From Halothiobacillus sp045689735 (lineage in GTDB: Bacteria; Pseudomonadota; Gammaproteobacteria; Halothiobacillales; Halothiobacillaceae), in contig NZ_CP142685.1 in NCBI RefSeq assembly GCF_045689735.1, forward strand, positions 744,001-808,000: a stretch of 64,000 bases of DNA, in the 5' to 3' direction. Made by a program: the position numbers and the translations under genes. The notes beneath the pieces were generated by a model. It was not told the DNA's origin. It did no database searches and saw only the letters and a list, made by a program, of their open reading frames with translations. Positions 33,399-42,751 of this stretch are shown one piece after another. Each line of letters starts with the position of its first letter. Position 1 is the first letter of the stretch.

Positions 33399-34835
33399 AT
33401 GAGTGAAGTGCACCGGCAGGTTATGCGCCCCGCATTCGATGAGATGTATGGGTTTGATCAGACGATTCGCCCGCATTACGCGCAGGTTGCCCAAGGGTTG
33501 ATCGCGCAGCCGGTAGACGCGCTATGGCAGAAACAGCGCGATGCTGAGCTGATCTTTCGTCGCATGGGCATCACCTTTGCGGTGTATGGCGCGCAGGCGG
33601 ATGAAGAACGGTTGATTCCCTTTGATGTCGTCCCCCGCATCTTCAGTGCCGCCGAGTGGACCTGGCTGGAACGCGGCCTGAAGCAGCGGGTTCAGGCATT
33701 GAATATGTTTCTGCACGATATCTATCACGGGCAGGAGATTTTGAAGGCCGGTGTCGTGCCCGCCGAGCAAGTGCTGAACAACAGCATGTACCGGCCGGAA
33801 ATGCAGGGTGTGAATCTCCCCAATCAGGTGTATGCCCAGATTGCGGGCATTGATTTGGTGCGGGTGTCCGAGAACGAGTTTTATGTGCTCGAAGATAACC
33901 TGCGAACTCCGTCCGGGGTGTCGTACATGCTGGAAAACCGCAACACGATGATGCGGTTGTTCCCGAATCTGTTTACTCAGCACACCGTGCGACCGGTGCA
34001 GCATTACCCGCAATTGCTGCTGGAAACGCTGCGCGAGTCGGCACCGGCGCATGTCGATGATCCGACCATCGTGGTATTGACACCGGGTGCCTTCAACAGT
34101 GCCTATTTCGAGCATGCGTTTTTGGCGAGCCAGATGGGCGTCGAGCTGGTCGAAGGGCAGGATCTGTTCGTCAGCGATCACAAAGTCTATATGCGCACCA
34201 CCCAGGGGCCGCAGCAGGTGCATGTGATTTATCGGCGGGTGGATGATGAGTTTCTCGATCCGCAAGTGTTCCGCAAGGATTCCATGCTGGGGGTGTCCGG
34301 TCTGTTCGAGGCTTACCGGCGCGGCAATGTGGTGCTAACCAACGGCGTGGGAACCGGGGTGGCCGATGACAAATCGACCTATCTGTTCGTGCCGGACATG
34401 ATCGAGTTTTACTTGGGGGAACAACCCATTCTCTCGAATGTGCCGACCTGGCGGCTGGATCGGCCGGATGATCTGAAGTATGTGCTCGATCATCTGCCGG
34501 AGCTGGTCGTTAAGGAAGTGCAGGGCTCGGGCGGCTACGGCATGTTGGTCGGTCCGACCAGCACGGCCGCGCAGATCGAGGCGTTCCGCGCGCGGATTTT
34601 GCACGACCCGGCCGGTTTTATCGCGCAGCCGACCTTGTCGTTATCGACCTGCCCCACGCTGGTTGAGGCCGGGGTGGCGCCCCGCCATGTCGATCTTCGC
34701 CCCTTCGTCCTTTCAGGCAAGCACATTCGCCTGGCGCCCGGCGGCTTGACCCGCGTGGCGCTGACGGAGGGCTCACTCGTGGTGAATTCGTCGCAAGGCG
34801 GCGGCACCAAAGACACTTGGGTATTGGAGGACTGA
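33399..34835 (+). CDS. Circularly permuted ATP-grasp protein (DUF404/DUF407 type)
   Basis: A 478-residue protein of the circularly permuted ATP-grasp type 2 family. Conserved stretches include FRRMGITFAVYG, the LLPDIYHG-like MFLHDIYHGQEILKAGVVP, VYVLEDNLRTPSGVSYMLENR (as EFYVLEDNLRTPSGVSYM), LVVKEVQGSGGYGMLVGP and a Ser/Gly-rich end SSQGGGTKDTWVL. ATP-grasp enzymes form amide bonds, and this family is predicted to modify peptides. It is the first gene of a five-gene operon with alpha-E, Anbu, transglutaminase and VOC genes. The substrate is unknown. Confidence 0.9.
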   Translation: MSEVHRQVMRPAFDEMYGFDQTIRPHYAQVAQGLIAQPVDALWQKQRDAELIFRRMGITFAVYGAQADEERLIPFDVVPRIFSAAEWTWLERGLKQRVQALNMFLHDIYHGQEILKAGVVPAEQVLNNSMYRPEMQGVNLPNQVYAQIAGIDLVRVSENEFYVLEDNLRTPSGVSYMLENRNTMMRLFPNLFTQHTVRPVQHYPQLLLETLRESAPAHVDDPTIVVLTPGAFNSAYFEHAFLASQMGVELVEGQDLFVSDHKVYMRTTQGPQQVHVIYRRVDDEFLDPQVFRKDSMLGVSGLFEAYRRGNVVLTNGVGTGVADDKSTYLFVPDMIEFYLGEQPILSNVPTWRLDRPDDLKYVLDHLPELVVKEVQGSGGYGMLVGPTSTAAQIEAFRARILHDPAGFIAQPTLSLSTCPTLVEAGVAPRHVDLRPFVLSGKHIRLAPGGLTRVALTEGSLVVNSSQGGGTKDTWVLED

Positions 34836-34838
34836 ATC

Positions 34839-35825
34839 ATGCTCTCACGCACCGCCGATCACTTGTTCTGGATGGCCCGCTATATCGAGCGCGCCGAAAA
34901 TACGGCTCGTGTGCTGGATGTGGCGCACCGTACCGCCTTGTTGCCCGATGACACGGATGATGCGGCGGCGCGGCTGTGGTACGCCCCGCTCAATATCTGC
35001 GGCTCGGCGGAGGGCTATACCCTCAAGCACGGCCTTGCTGAAGCCGCGCGCGTCACCCACTACATGGCGCTCGATCCGGACAACCCTTCCAGCATTTACA
35101 CCAGTTTGATGCGCGCCCGCGAGAGCGCCCGTGCGGTGCGCGGGGCGATCACCTCCGAGATGTGGGAGGTGATCAACAGTATGTGGCTGGATCTCAAGCG
35201 CATGCTGCCCAGCATCGATAATCTGCGGCCCGAGGTGTTCTTTGAATGGGTCAAGGAGCGTTCGCACCTGTTTCGCGGGGTAACGCTGGGTACGATCCTG
35301 AAGGATGATGCCTTGTATTTCATCCGGTTGGGCACATTCCTAGAGCGGGCAGACAACACCGCCCGGATTCTGGATGTGAAATATCACATTCTGCTGCCCA
35401 GCGTGCAGGATGTGGGCGGTGCCGCTGATTATTACCAATGGGGTGCGTTGCTCAACTCGGTGAGCGCACAGGAGGCGTACCGCAAAATCTACCGCGATAG
35501 CATCACGCCGATGCGGGTGGCGGAGCTGCTGATTCTGCGCGCCGATATGCCGCGTTCATTGCATGCCTGTCTGAACGAAGTGGAAAGCACGCTGGAGGTC
35601 ATCAATGGCCGCACCGGACGGGAAGCCCGGCGTTTGGCGGGCGAGATTCATGCCGGTTTGCACTTTGGCCGGATCGAGGACATCTTCGCCCATGGTCTGC
35701 ATGAATACTTGACCGAGTTTTTGGCGCATACGCAAATGCTGGGTCAGGAGATTCACGATGCCTATCTGGCGATTCGCCATGATCCGGTGCCGACGATTTT
35801 TCGGCCGCTCGCCCTGGCTAGTTGA
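34839..35825 (+). CDS. Alpha-E domain protein (DUF403)
   Basis: A 328-residue, almost all-helical protein. The N-terminus MLSRTADHLFWMARYIERAENTARVLDV is the signature of the alpha-E family, repeated in structure near residue 165 (FIRLGTFLERADNTARILDVKYH). Proteins of this family are nearly always next to the ATP-grasp and transglutaminase genes, as here with a three-base gap, and are thought to work with them in a peptide-modification pathway. No catalytic residues are known. Confidence 0.92.
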   Translation: MLSRTADHLFWMARYIERAENTARVLDVAHRTALLPDDTDDAAARLWYAPLNICGSAEGYTLKHGLAEAARVTHYMALDPDNPSSIYTSLMRARESARAVRGAITSEMWEVINSMWLDLKRMLPSIDNLRPEVFFEWVKERSHLFRGVTLGTILKDDALYFIRLGTFLERADNTARILDVKYHILLPSVQDVGGAADYYQWGALLNSVSAQEAYRKIYRDSITPMRVAELLILRADMPRSLHACLNEVESTLEVINGRTGREARRLAGEIHAGLHFGRIEDIFAHGLHEYLTEFLAHTQMLGQEIHDAYLAIRHDPVPTIFRPLALAS

Positions 35826-35836
35826 AGGAAATATCG

Positions 35837-36607
35837 ATGACTTATTGCGTTGCGTTGAAACTCAATGCCGGGCTGGTGTTTGCCTCCGATTCGCGCACCA
35901 ATGCGGGCGTGGATCAGATCGCCAATTTCAAGAAAATGCGGAGCTTCGTGCATCGGGGCGATCGGGCGATCGTGATCTTAAGCTCCGGCAACTTATCGAT
36001 CACCCAAAGTGCCATCGCCTTGCTGGAGCAGCAGGGGCGGCGGGCGGATTTACTGAACATCTGGAATGCCACTTCGATGTATGAGGTAGCCGGGCTCTTG
36101 GGCGGCTGCTTGCGGCAGGTGCAGAATCAGGATCGGCCTTTTTTACAGGCCAGCAATATCGATATGAGTGCGAACTTCCTGATTGGTGGTCAGATCGGCC
36201 AGGAAGCCCCCCGGCTGTTTCTGGTGTATTCCGAAGGCAACTTCATCGAAGCCAGTGAAAACACGCCGTTTTTTCAAATCGGCGAGATCAAATATGGCAA
36301 GCCGATCATCGATCGGGTGATTCGACCCGAAACTTCGCTCGCGGACGCGGTGAAGTGCGTTTTGGTGTCGTTTGATTCCACCATGCGCAGCAATGTGTCG
36401 GTCGGCATGCCGATTGATTTGGCGTGCTATGTCGAGGGGAGCCTGTCGCTGGATCATTTGCGCCAGATCCCCGAAGGAGACCCTTACTTCTGCGCCATCA
36501 GCAGCCAATGGAGCGATGGCCTTCGCGGGGTTTTTTCCACCTTGCCAGAACCCGGCTGGGTTTGTCGAACCCCCGCCACCAAGCCGGATGAGGAGCCGTC
36601 ATCATGA
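35837..36607 (+). CDS. Anbu-type proteasome-like peptidase
   Basis: A 256-residue Ntn-hydrolase of the Anbu (ancestral beta subunit) family. After Met removal the N-terminal Thr of MTYCVALKLNAGLVFASDSR would be the nucleophile, with Asp18 and Lys32/33 in the positions used by proteasome subunits. Near residue 170 is PIIDRVIRPETSLADAVKCVLVSFDSTMRSNVSVG, a conserved Anbu block. The ATG at 35837 has AAGGAAAT before it; a TTG at 35822 is rejected because it would bury the Thr. It overlaps the transglutaminase ATG by four bases. Substrates are unknown. Confidence 0.92.
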   Translation: MTYCVALKLNAGLVFASDSRTNAGVDQIANFKKMRSFVHRGDRAIVILSSGNLSITQSAIALLEQQGRRADLLNIWNATSMYEVAGLLGGCLRQVQNQDRPFLQASNIDMSANFLIGGQIGQEAPRLFLVYSEGNFIEASENTPFFQIGEIKYGKPIIDRVIRPETSLADAVKCVLVSFDSTMRSNVSVGMPIDLACYVEGSLSLDHLRQIPEGDPYFCAISSQWSDGLRGVFSTLPEPGWVCRTPATKPDEEPSS

Positions 36608-39600
36608 CGATTCGCGTTGCCCTGCATCACCAAAGCCATTATCAGTTCGACCGGCCGGTCACCCTGTTCGCGCATGAAATCCGCTTGCGTCCAGCGGCGC
36701 ATAGCCGTACCCCGATTCTGGCGTATTCGCTGAATGTTTCACCCACGCCGCACTTCATTCATTGGCAGCAGGATGCGTTTGGCAATTTTGTGGCGCGGCT
36801 CAATTTTCCGGAGCCCGCCACGGAAATGACGGTCACGGTGGATCTGGTGGCCGATATGACGGTGATCAATCCCTTTGATTTTTTCGTCGAGGACTATGCC
36901 GAGCACTACCCGTTTACTTATCCCGCCGCCTTGGCTGAAGAGCTGGCACCTTATCGGCAAGTCGATGCCTTGGGCAGCCGGTTTTCGGCTTGGATCGATC
37001 AATTGCGGGCGGCTTTGCCGGCGGATGTTTCGATCATCAATTTCCTGGTGGCCTTGAATCAACAAGCACAGAGCGAGATCAGTTACCTCATCCGGTTGGA
37101 ACCGGGGGTGCAAACGCCGGAAGAAACCCTCACGCTGCGTTCGGGTTCCTGTCGAGATAGCGCCTGGTTGCTGGTGCATACACTCCGCCATTTCGGCATT
37201 GCCGCCCGGTTTGTTTCCGGTTATCTGATTCAGTTGGCCGCCGATGAAATCCCGTTGAGCGGGCCGGCCGGCCCCAGCGCCGACTTCACCGATCTTCATG
37301 CCTGGTGCGAAGCCTATATTCCCGGCGCGGGCTGGATCGGCCTGGATGCGACCTCGGGGCTGCTTGCCGGGGAGGGGCATATTCCCCTCGCCGCGACCGC
37401 TCAGCCGGCCTCCGCTGCGCCGATTAGTGGGGCGACGAGCGTGTGTGAATCCGAGCTGGCGGTCGAGATGACCGTCACTCGAATCTTTGAAAGCCCTCGG
37501 GTCACCAAACCTTACGATGACACGCAGTGGCAGGCGATTCATGCGCTGGGGCTGGCGGTCGATCGAGAATTGCTGGCGGGCGATGTCCGCCTGACGCAAG
37601 GCGGTGAACCGACCTTCGTGGCGGTGGATAACCGGGAAGCCCCCGAGTGGAACACCGAGGCGTTGGGCGCGGATAAATGGCAGCGCGCACAGCATTTGCT
37701 GCGGGAACTGGTGGGCGAGTTTGCGCCCGGTGCCGTAACCCATTACGGCCAGGGTAAGTGGTATCCCGGCGAGCCCCTGCCGCGTTGGGCGCTCACCGCG
37801 TTCTGGCGTACCGATGGCGAGCCGATCTGGCGGCATCCGGCCTTGCTGGCGGATGAGCGAACCCCGCCCCAGCCAACCGAGGTCGCGGGGCGCTTCATGA
37901 TTGCGTTGGCCAAGGCGCTCGGGCTGTCCTCTGGATTCATTCAGCCCGCGTATGAAGACCCGTTGTATCCCATTCGGCAGGAAGCCGAATTGCCGGTGAA
38001 CCTCAGCGTGGCCGATCTGGATTTGGACGATCCGGGCACCCGGGGCGAACTGGCGCGGGTGCTGCGCCGTGGGTTGTCCGCGCCAGTCGGTTATGTTTTG
38101 CCATTGCGCGCTGGCTGGGGCAATGCGCCCGCTTGGCAATCGAGCGCGTGGCCGCTGCGTAGCGACCGCCTGCTGCTGTTGCCCGGGGATTCGCCCTTGG
38201 GGTTGCGGTTGCCCATCAACCGCTTGCCCTGGCAGGACGCGCCGACCATGGATTTCCCGCCTGATCCCTTTGCGCCGCAGCCGCCCTTGGCCGTCGCAAA
38301 AACTGGGGCGGTGCCCTCATCGGACAAACTTCCGTTGCAAGTGCGTTCTGCCGTGCCGCCCGCCGCAACGGAGGTGGTTCACACTGCGATAACCACGGAA
38401 GTCCGCGACGGCCAGCTGTGCGTCTTTATGCCTCCGCTGGTATCGCTGGAGCGATGGTTGGCGTTGATTGCCGCGATCGAGCAAACCGCGGTGGCGCTGA
38501 ATGTGCCGGTGCGTATCGAGGGGTACACGCCGCCCCGGGATGCGCGCCTGCAATCGCTCTCCGTCACGCCGGACCCCGGCGTGATCGAGGTCAACATTCA
38601 CCCGAGTCAGGATTGGGTGAGTCTGGTCGATCGCACCGAACGGCTCTACGCGGCGGCGAAGCGGGCGGGCTTGTCTGCCGAAAAATTCATGCTCGATGGC
38701 CGACATACCGGCACTGGCGGCGGCAACCATGTCACGCTTGGGGGCGCGGTTCCTGCCGATAGCCCGTTTCTGCGCCGGCCGGATTTGCTGAAAAGCCTGC
38801 TGGTGTACTGGCAGGAACATCCCGCCCTGTCTTATCTGTTCTCCGGGCAGTTCATCGGCCCGACCAGTCAGGCGCCCCGGGTGGATGAAGCCCGGGACGA
38901 TACCTTGGGTGAGCTCGAAATTGCGCTCCAACAACTCGATCAACATTGCCCGTCGGGACAGGAAAACGAGCGTCCGTGGTTGATCGACCGCATCCTGCGT
39001 AATCTGTTGGTGGACTTGACCGGCAACACCCACCGCGCGGAATTTTGTATCGATAAGCTGTATTCGCCGGATTCGGCGACGGGGCGCCTCGGTTTGCTGG
39101 AACTGCGGGCGTTTGAAATGCCGCCCCATCCCCGGATGAGCCTGGTTCAATCGCTATTGCTGCGCAGCCTGATCGCCCGCTTTTGGCGCACGCCCTATTC
39201 GGGGCCGCTGGTGCCTTGGGGGACGGCGCTACACGACCGGTTCATGCTGCCGTACTTCGTCGAGCAGGATCTACACGACATTTGCCGTGATCTGCGTGCT
39301 GCGGGCTATCCGGTGCAGGATGCGTGGTTCAGTCCGTTCCTCGAATTCCGCTTCCCGCTGTATGGTAAGGTGGCCTACGAAGGCATCGAAATCGAGTTGC
39401 GTCAGGCGATTGAGCCCTGGCATGTCCTCGGCGAGGAAATGAGCGGCGGCGGTACGGCACGCTATGTGGATTCTTCCGTTGAGCGGGTGCAGATCTTCGT
39501 ACGCGGCATGGTGGGAAATCGTCATCGGATCAGCTGCAATGGGCGGGAAGTGCCGCTGCACCCAACCGGTGTGCCGGGCGAGTTCGTCGCGGGTGTACGC

Positions 39601-39897
39601 TTCAAGGCATGGGCGCCGTACTCGGCGCTGCATCCCACGATTGGCGTGCAGGCGCCGCTTGTCGTCGATTTGATCGATGGCTGGAATCATCGCTCCCTCG
39701 GCGGCTGTACCTATCATGTGAGCCACCCCGGCGGGCGCAATTACAGCGTCTTTCCGGTCAATGCCAATGAGGCGGAAGCGCGGCGCTTGGCCCGCTTCTG
39801 GCCGCACGGCCATACGCCGGGGCGATTCACCCTCATCCCCGAACAACGCAACCCGCGTTTCCCTTTGACTTTAGATTTGCGCCGTCAACCGCATTGA
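36604..39897 (+). CDS. Transglutaminase-like cysteine protease fused to DUF2126
   Basis: A 1097-residue two-part protein. Residues 1-290 are a bacterial transglutaminase N-terminal beta domain and a papain-like core with Cys in LRSGSCRDSAWLLVHTLR, His in DLHAWCEAYIPGAGW and Asp in IGLDATSG. The long C-terminal DUF2126 region (about 310-1090) is the usual fusion partner in this operon type. No signal peptide is seen, so it acts in the cytoplasm, probably as a peptidase or peptide ligase on the same substrates as the ATP-grasp and Anbu proteins. Confidence 0.92.
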   Translation: MTIRVALHHQSHYQFDRPVTLFAHEIRLRPAAHSRTPILAYSLNVSPTPHFIHWQQDAFGNFVARLNFPEPATEMTVTVDLVADMTVINPFDFFVEDYAEHYPFTYPAALAEELAPYRQVDALGSRFSAWIDQLRAALPADVSIINFLVALNQQAQSEISYLIRLEPGVQTPEETLTLRSGSCRDSAWLLVHTLRHFGIAARFVSGYLIQLAADEIPLSGPAGPSADFTDLHAWCEAYIPGAGWIGLDATSGLLAGEGHIPLAATAQPASAAPISGATSVCESELAVEMTVTRIFESPRVTKPYDDTQWQAIHALGLAVDRELLAGDVRLTQGGEPTFVAVDNREAPEWNTEALGADKWQRAQHLLRELVGEFAPGAVTHYGQGKWYPGEPLPRWALTAFWRTDGEPIWRHPALLADERTPPQPTEVAGRFMIALAKALGLSSGFIQPAYEDPLYPIRQEAELPVNLSVADLDLDDPGTRGELARVLRRGLSAPVGYVLPLRAGWGNAPAWQSSAWPLRSDRLLLLPGDSPLGLRLPINRLPWQDAPTMDFPPDPFAPQPPLAVAKTGAVPSSDKLPLQVRSAVPPAATEVVHTAITTEVRDGQLCVFMPPLVSLERWLALIAAIEQTAVALNVPVRIEGYTPPRDARLQSLSVTPDPGVIEVNIHPSQDWVSLVDRTERLYAAAKRAGLSAEKFMLDGRHTGTGGGNHVTLGGAVPADSPFLRRPDLLKSLLVYWQEHPALSYLFSGQFIGPTSQAPRVDEARDDTLGELEIALQQLDQHCPSGQENERPWLIDRILRNLLVDLTGNTHRAEFCIDKLYSPDSATGRLGLLELRAFEMPPHPRMSLVQSLLLRSLIARFWRTPYSGPLVPWGTALHDRFMLPYFVEQDLHDICRDLRAAGYPVQDAWFSPFLEFRFPLYGKVAYEGIEIELRQAIEPWHVLGEEMSGGGTARYVDSSVERVQIFVRGMVGNRHRISCNGREVPLHPTGVPGEFVAGVRFKAWAPYSALHPTIGVQAPLVVDLIDGWNHRSLGGCTYHVSHPGGRNYSVFPVNANEAEARRLARFWPHGHTPGRFTLIPEQRNPRFPLTLDLRRQPH

Positions 39898-39940
39898 CCC
39901 TTTGAACTGCGTCTTGGCGCCGGATGATCAGGAGTGTTTC

Positions 39941-41164
39941 ATGTTTGATTCCAACAGCTTTCCCCGATTTGGCGATAAACAAAATTCGGAATTTTTTGAA
40001 ACCTATCTGCACCGCGTGTTGGCAGAACGAGACCGCTGCGGGTTGACCGAGCTGATCGGCGGAATCGAAGCGCTGATGATTTCCGTCGAGCCGGGCAAAT
40101 CCCTCGAATACATCGCCGAACTGGCGTTGATGACGCCGTATCATTATCTCGTCACGCTTGATAGCGCCCGGCATTACACCCATGTTCTGCGCATCGACAT
40201 GAACTCGCCGGATATTTTGCTGCGGGAGGTCAAGGATGCCAGTTACAGCGATATTTTCCGCAATCTCAATGACATGTACCCGGTGGGCGCCCGCCGCCCC
40301 CACAGCCGCTATTTGGGCGAAATCCTCTATGCCAGCAACCGGCATGAAGTCGTGGCCATGCAGCAGGATCGGGAATTCCGCTTCTTCGGCCTCGGGCAAC
40401 TCGCGGATCTCGATTTGCCGCTGAATGTCAGCCTCTCCAAACCATCGCCCTATACCCAGAATGTCGTGGGTTATATGGAACGCCCGGAGGACGGCATCCG
40501 GGTGTATCAGCACGGGGAATCCATCATCCTCAACGAAGCGCAGGCCGCTTATGAGCGCGGCAAAGAAATGCAGGATCAAATCGGCATTAAAGGCATGATC
40601 ATGCCGATCGATCATCTTGCGACCCGGGTCTACAGCCAAAACCGGGAAGTGGCGCTGCTCGAATATCTTGCCCTATCGAGTTATTACTACTGGGGCAGTT
40701 ACGATATTCGGGATCAAAACTCCTCCACCAATGTCACCAAGAATGTGCGGGGACAGCCGGAGACGAAATCGCCCGCCAAAGTTTTTACGGCCAACAACTT
40801 GCCGTATTGCGTCAATCACCTCGACAAGCTGCCCAGTCCGACCGAATCCTTCGTGCGCAACTATGGTCCGCGGCTGCACCACATGGCCTTGAGCGTGGCC
40901 GACGGTCAGACCCAGGGCATGGAAAACATCGATTTCGTCGTCCAGCAGATCGCTGCCCAAGGCAAGGGCTTCCTGCTGGATACCGTTGGCTCGCGGGAGG
41001 AGGGGCTCAAACAGATTTTCTCCTCGGCCTCGGATTTTTCCTCTCTGATCATCGAATATGTCCAACGATTCGATGGCTTCCAGGGCTTTTTCGCCCGCGA
41101 TAATGTGGCGCAGCTCACTTATGCGGCGGGCTTGGAAGAGGGCGTGCGGGCTTCAGCCAATTAA
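39941..41164 (+). CDS. VOC-superfamily (4-hydroxyphenylpyruvate dioxygenase-like) protein
   Basis: A 407-residue protein, 43 bases after the transglutaminase gene. The ATG at 39941 has GGAGTG upstream. The second half looks like a VOC fold with the metal triad of HPPD-like enzymes: His in MPIDHLATRV (about 224), His in LHHMALSV (about 313) and Glu in SLIIEYVQRFDGFQGFF (about 371). The first half lacks an obvious counterpart motif. I do not name a reaction. Its place at the end of the Anbu operon suggests a linked oxidative step, but it might have its own promoter. Confidence 0.6.
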   Translation: MFDSNSFPRFGDKQNSEFFETYLHRVLAERDRCGLTELIGGIEALMISVEPGKSLEYIAELALMTPYHYLVTLDSARHYTHVLRIDMNSPDILLREVKDASYSDIFRNLNDMYPVGARRPHSRYLGEILYASNRHEVVAMQQDREFRFFGLGQLADLDLPLNVSLSKPSPYTQNVVGYMERPEDGIRVYQHGESIILNEAQAAYERGKEMQDQIGIKGMIMPIDHLATRVYSQNREVALLEYLALSSYYYWGSYDIRDQNSSTNVTKNVRGQPETKSPAKVFTANNLPYCVNHLDKLPSPTESFVRNYGPRLHHMALSVADGQTQGMENIDFVVQQIAAQGKGFLLDTVGSREEGLKQIFSSASDFSSLIIEYVQRFDGFQGFFARDNVAQLTYAAGLEEGVRASAN

Positions 41165-41186
41165 TCGTCAATTAAACCTCGGGTCG

Positions 41187-41217
41187 CCACGATGGCCTGC
41201 TGAACCGGCCATCGTGG
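41187..41217. terminator. Hairpin between convergent genes
   Basis: CCACGATGGCC (41187-41197) pairs perfectly with GGCCATCGTGG (41207-41217) around a 9-base loop. It lies between the VOC gene and ygfZ, which converge. There is no U tract on either strand, so it may act as a bidirectional barrier or need Rho. Confidence 0.6.
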
Positions 41218-41230
41218 GATGAGCACGGAA

Positions 41231-42211
41231 TCAATGGGTGCTGGCGGGCGCTGTTTCGGGTGCCGTTGCGCGGATCTTGCACGGCTGGCCATTCAGGGTC
41301 AGGTCGTCATGCCGGTGGCTGGAACGCAGCACAGCGAGAAAGAGTTGCCTGGCCGGGTGCTGTCGATCGGGCGCGCTGCGCACGACTTCGCCGGCTGCCG
41401 TTTCCTGACCTGAGGATTCGGAAGTCTCCGCCGGGGGGCGAGTGTCGGTCGAGGTGGAAAACAGCAGGGTTCCGGGAGCGATGGCGGATGCGCCGTCGAT
41501 GTGGCCGAGTACCAGTTGCCGGTTGGGTTTGCCCAGATAATGCAGCCGCGCGATCACTTCCTGCCCTGGATAGCAGCCTTTTTTGAAACTGATGGCGCCC
41601 AGCCGATCCAGATGTAGCCACTGGGGAACGAAGTGGCCACTGGTGGCGGCCACGACTTGCGGTAGGCCGTCCAGAATCTCTTCTGCATCCCAGTGTTCGG
41701 CCGGCACGAGCGGGTTGGCTGAAGGGCTGCCGTGGGTTGCGGGTTGAAAGCACAGCAGCCGCGGGTTGTCCCCCCGGTGAGTCCAGAGCACAAACGAGCC
41801 GACGGCATCGAAGGCGCCGTGGAGTGGAACCGGGGCGGGCAGGTTGTGCGCGGTGCAGTCATCGGCGGTGGGGCGAATCCAGCCTTCGTGGCGTTCCTGG
41901 GTGGGCTCGATCGTGACTTTCTGCCGCAGGACATAGCGTTGCAGCAGGCGCCGTATCTCTTCGGCCAAACTCGCGTGCAGGGTGAGATGGTAGCCGCTGT
42001 CGGCGGTTCGGCGGGTCACCAGGCAATCGGTCAGCAGCCGACCTTTCGCATTGCACAGCCCTGCGCGGGTTGCTTGGCCTGCGGGCAGTGACAGAATGTC
42101 CTGCGTTAACATGGCCTGCAAGAACGCGGCGGCATCTGCGCCCGAGACCTGCAGTGTCGCCAGGGGCAGGGGTTCGGTTCGTAGGGAAAACGCGGTGTCG
42201 GTGAGGGGCAC
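41231..42211 (-). CDS. ygfZ: Folate-binding Fe-S maturation protein YgfZ
   Basis: A GcvT-like protein of about 326 residues that helps repair or assemble iron-sulfur clusters with tetrahydrofolate. The family motif KKGCYPGQEVIAR lies in the middle. The N-terminal FSLRTEPLPLATLQVSGADAAAFLQAMLTQDIL is the usual YgfZ start. The GTG at 42211 is preferred: an upstream ATG at 42313 would add 34 unusual residues and run across the start of the divergent gene. Confidence 0.88.
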   Translation of the reverse strand: MPLTDTAFSLRTEPLPLATLQVSGADAAAFLQAMLTQDILSLPAGQATRAGLCNAKGRLLTDCLVTRRTADSGYHLTLHASLAEEIRRLLQRYVLRQKVTIEPTQERHEGWIRPTADDCTAHNLPAPVPLHGAFDAVGSFVLWTHRGDNPRLLCFQPATHGSPSANPLVPAEHWDAEEILDGLPQVVAATSGHFVPQWLHLDRLGAISFKKGCYPGQEVIARLHYLGKPNRQLVLGHIDGASAIAPGTLLFSTSTDTRPPAETSESSGQETAAGEVVRSAPDRQHPARQLFLAVLRSSHRHDDLTLNGQPCKIRATAPETAPASTH

Positions 42212-42307
42212 GATGAGCTTCCAGTATCGGGATGAAGAACAAGGGATCAAACAGATTTGAGCATAGTATGTGCGCTTTGCCGATACCTTTGAACCCCGGG
42301 GTGCGTG

Positions 42308-42724
42308 ATGCAACGAGAATTGCAGTGGTCGGCGGAATTGGGTGAGGATGCGGGGCTACTCGGGCTCTGGCTCGGGATGTGGGGCATGGCGGCATTGTCC
42401 TGCGGCTGGACACTGTGGATGCATTTGCCGACAGCATGGACGGCACTGGCCGGGCTCGCGGCAGGCATCGGTGCGATTGGTTGGTTCTGGCGCCCCAGCG
42501 CGTTCTTTTTGCCGGGTTTTCTGGTGATCAAAGGCCAGCGCGCGCACTGGCAGGGGCAGGATCATGCCCTGGCGTGGGTCTGGCTGGGCGATGGCCTGTT
42601 GGGGCTGATGCTCGATGCCGACTCAGGCCCGCGCAGGGCAATCTGGATCACCCGCCGACGGGTCGGCACCGTTGCCTGGTGGCAACTCAAACGCGCACTG
42701 GCCTTATTTCCGCCGACGGGGTGA
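42308..42724 (+). CDS. YgfX-like small membrane protein
   Basis: A 138-residue protein with two membrane segments (about 17-35 and 40-60) and a soluble tail ending WWQLKRALALFPP. Size, topology, the arginine-rich IWITRRRVGTVAWWQLKRAL near the end and its place divergent from ygfZ all fit YgfX (CptA), which in enterobacteria lies next to sdhE. No sdhE is seen here. Similarity is by pattern only, so the name is tentative. Confidence 0.5.
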   Translation: MQRELQWSAELGEDAGLLGLWLGMWGMAALSCGWTLWMHLPTAWTALAGLAAGIGAIGWFWRPSAFFLPGFLVIKGQRAHWQGQDHALAWVWLGDGLLGLMLDADSGPRRAIWITRRRVGTVAWWQLKRALALFPPTG

Positions 42725-42751
42725 ATAGACCTGCGGGCATACCCGATTCGT

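Noticed and set aside
36739..38139. 466-codon minus-strand frame inside the transglutaminase gene
   Set aside because: Antisense shadow of a long GC-rich gene; Arg/Gln/Pro-rich and featureless.
42212..42313. Longer ygfZ start at the ATG 42313
   Set aside because: The extra 34 residues do not resemble the family and would overlap the start of the divergent gene.
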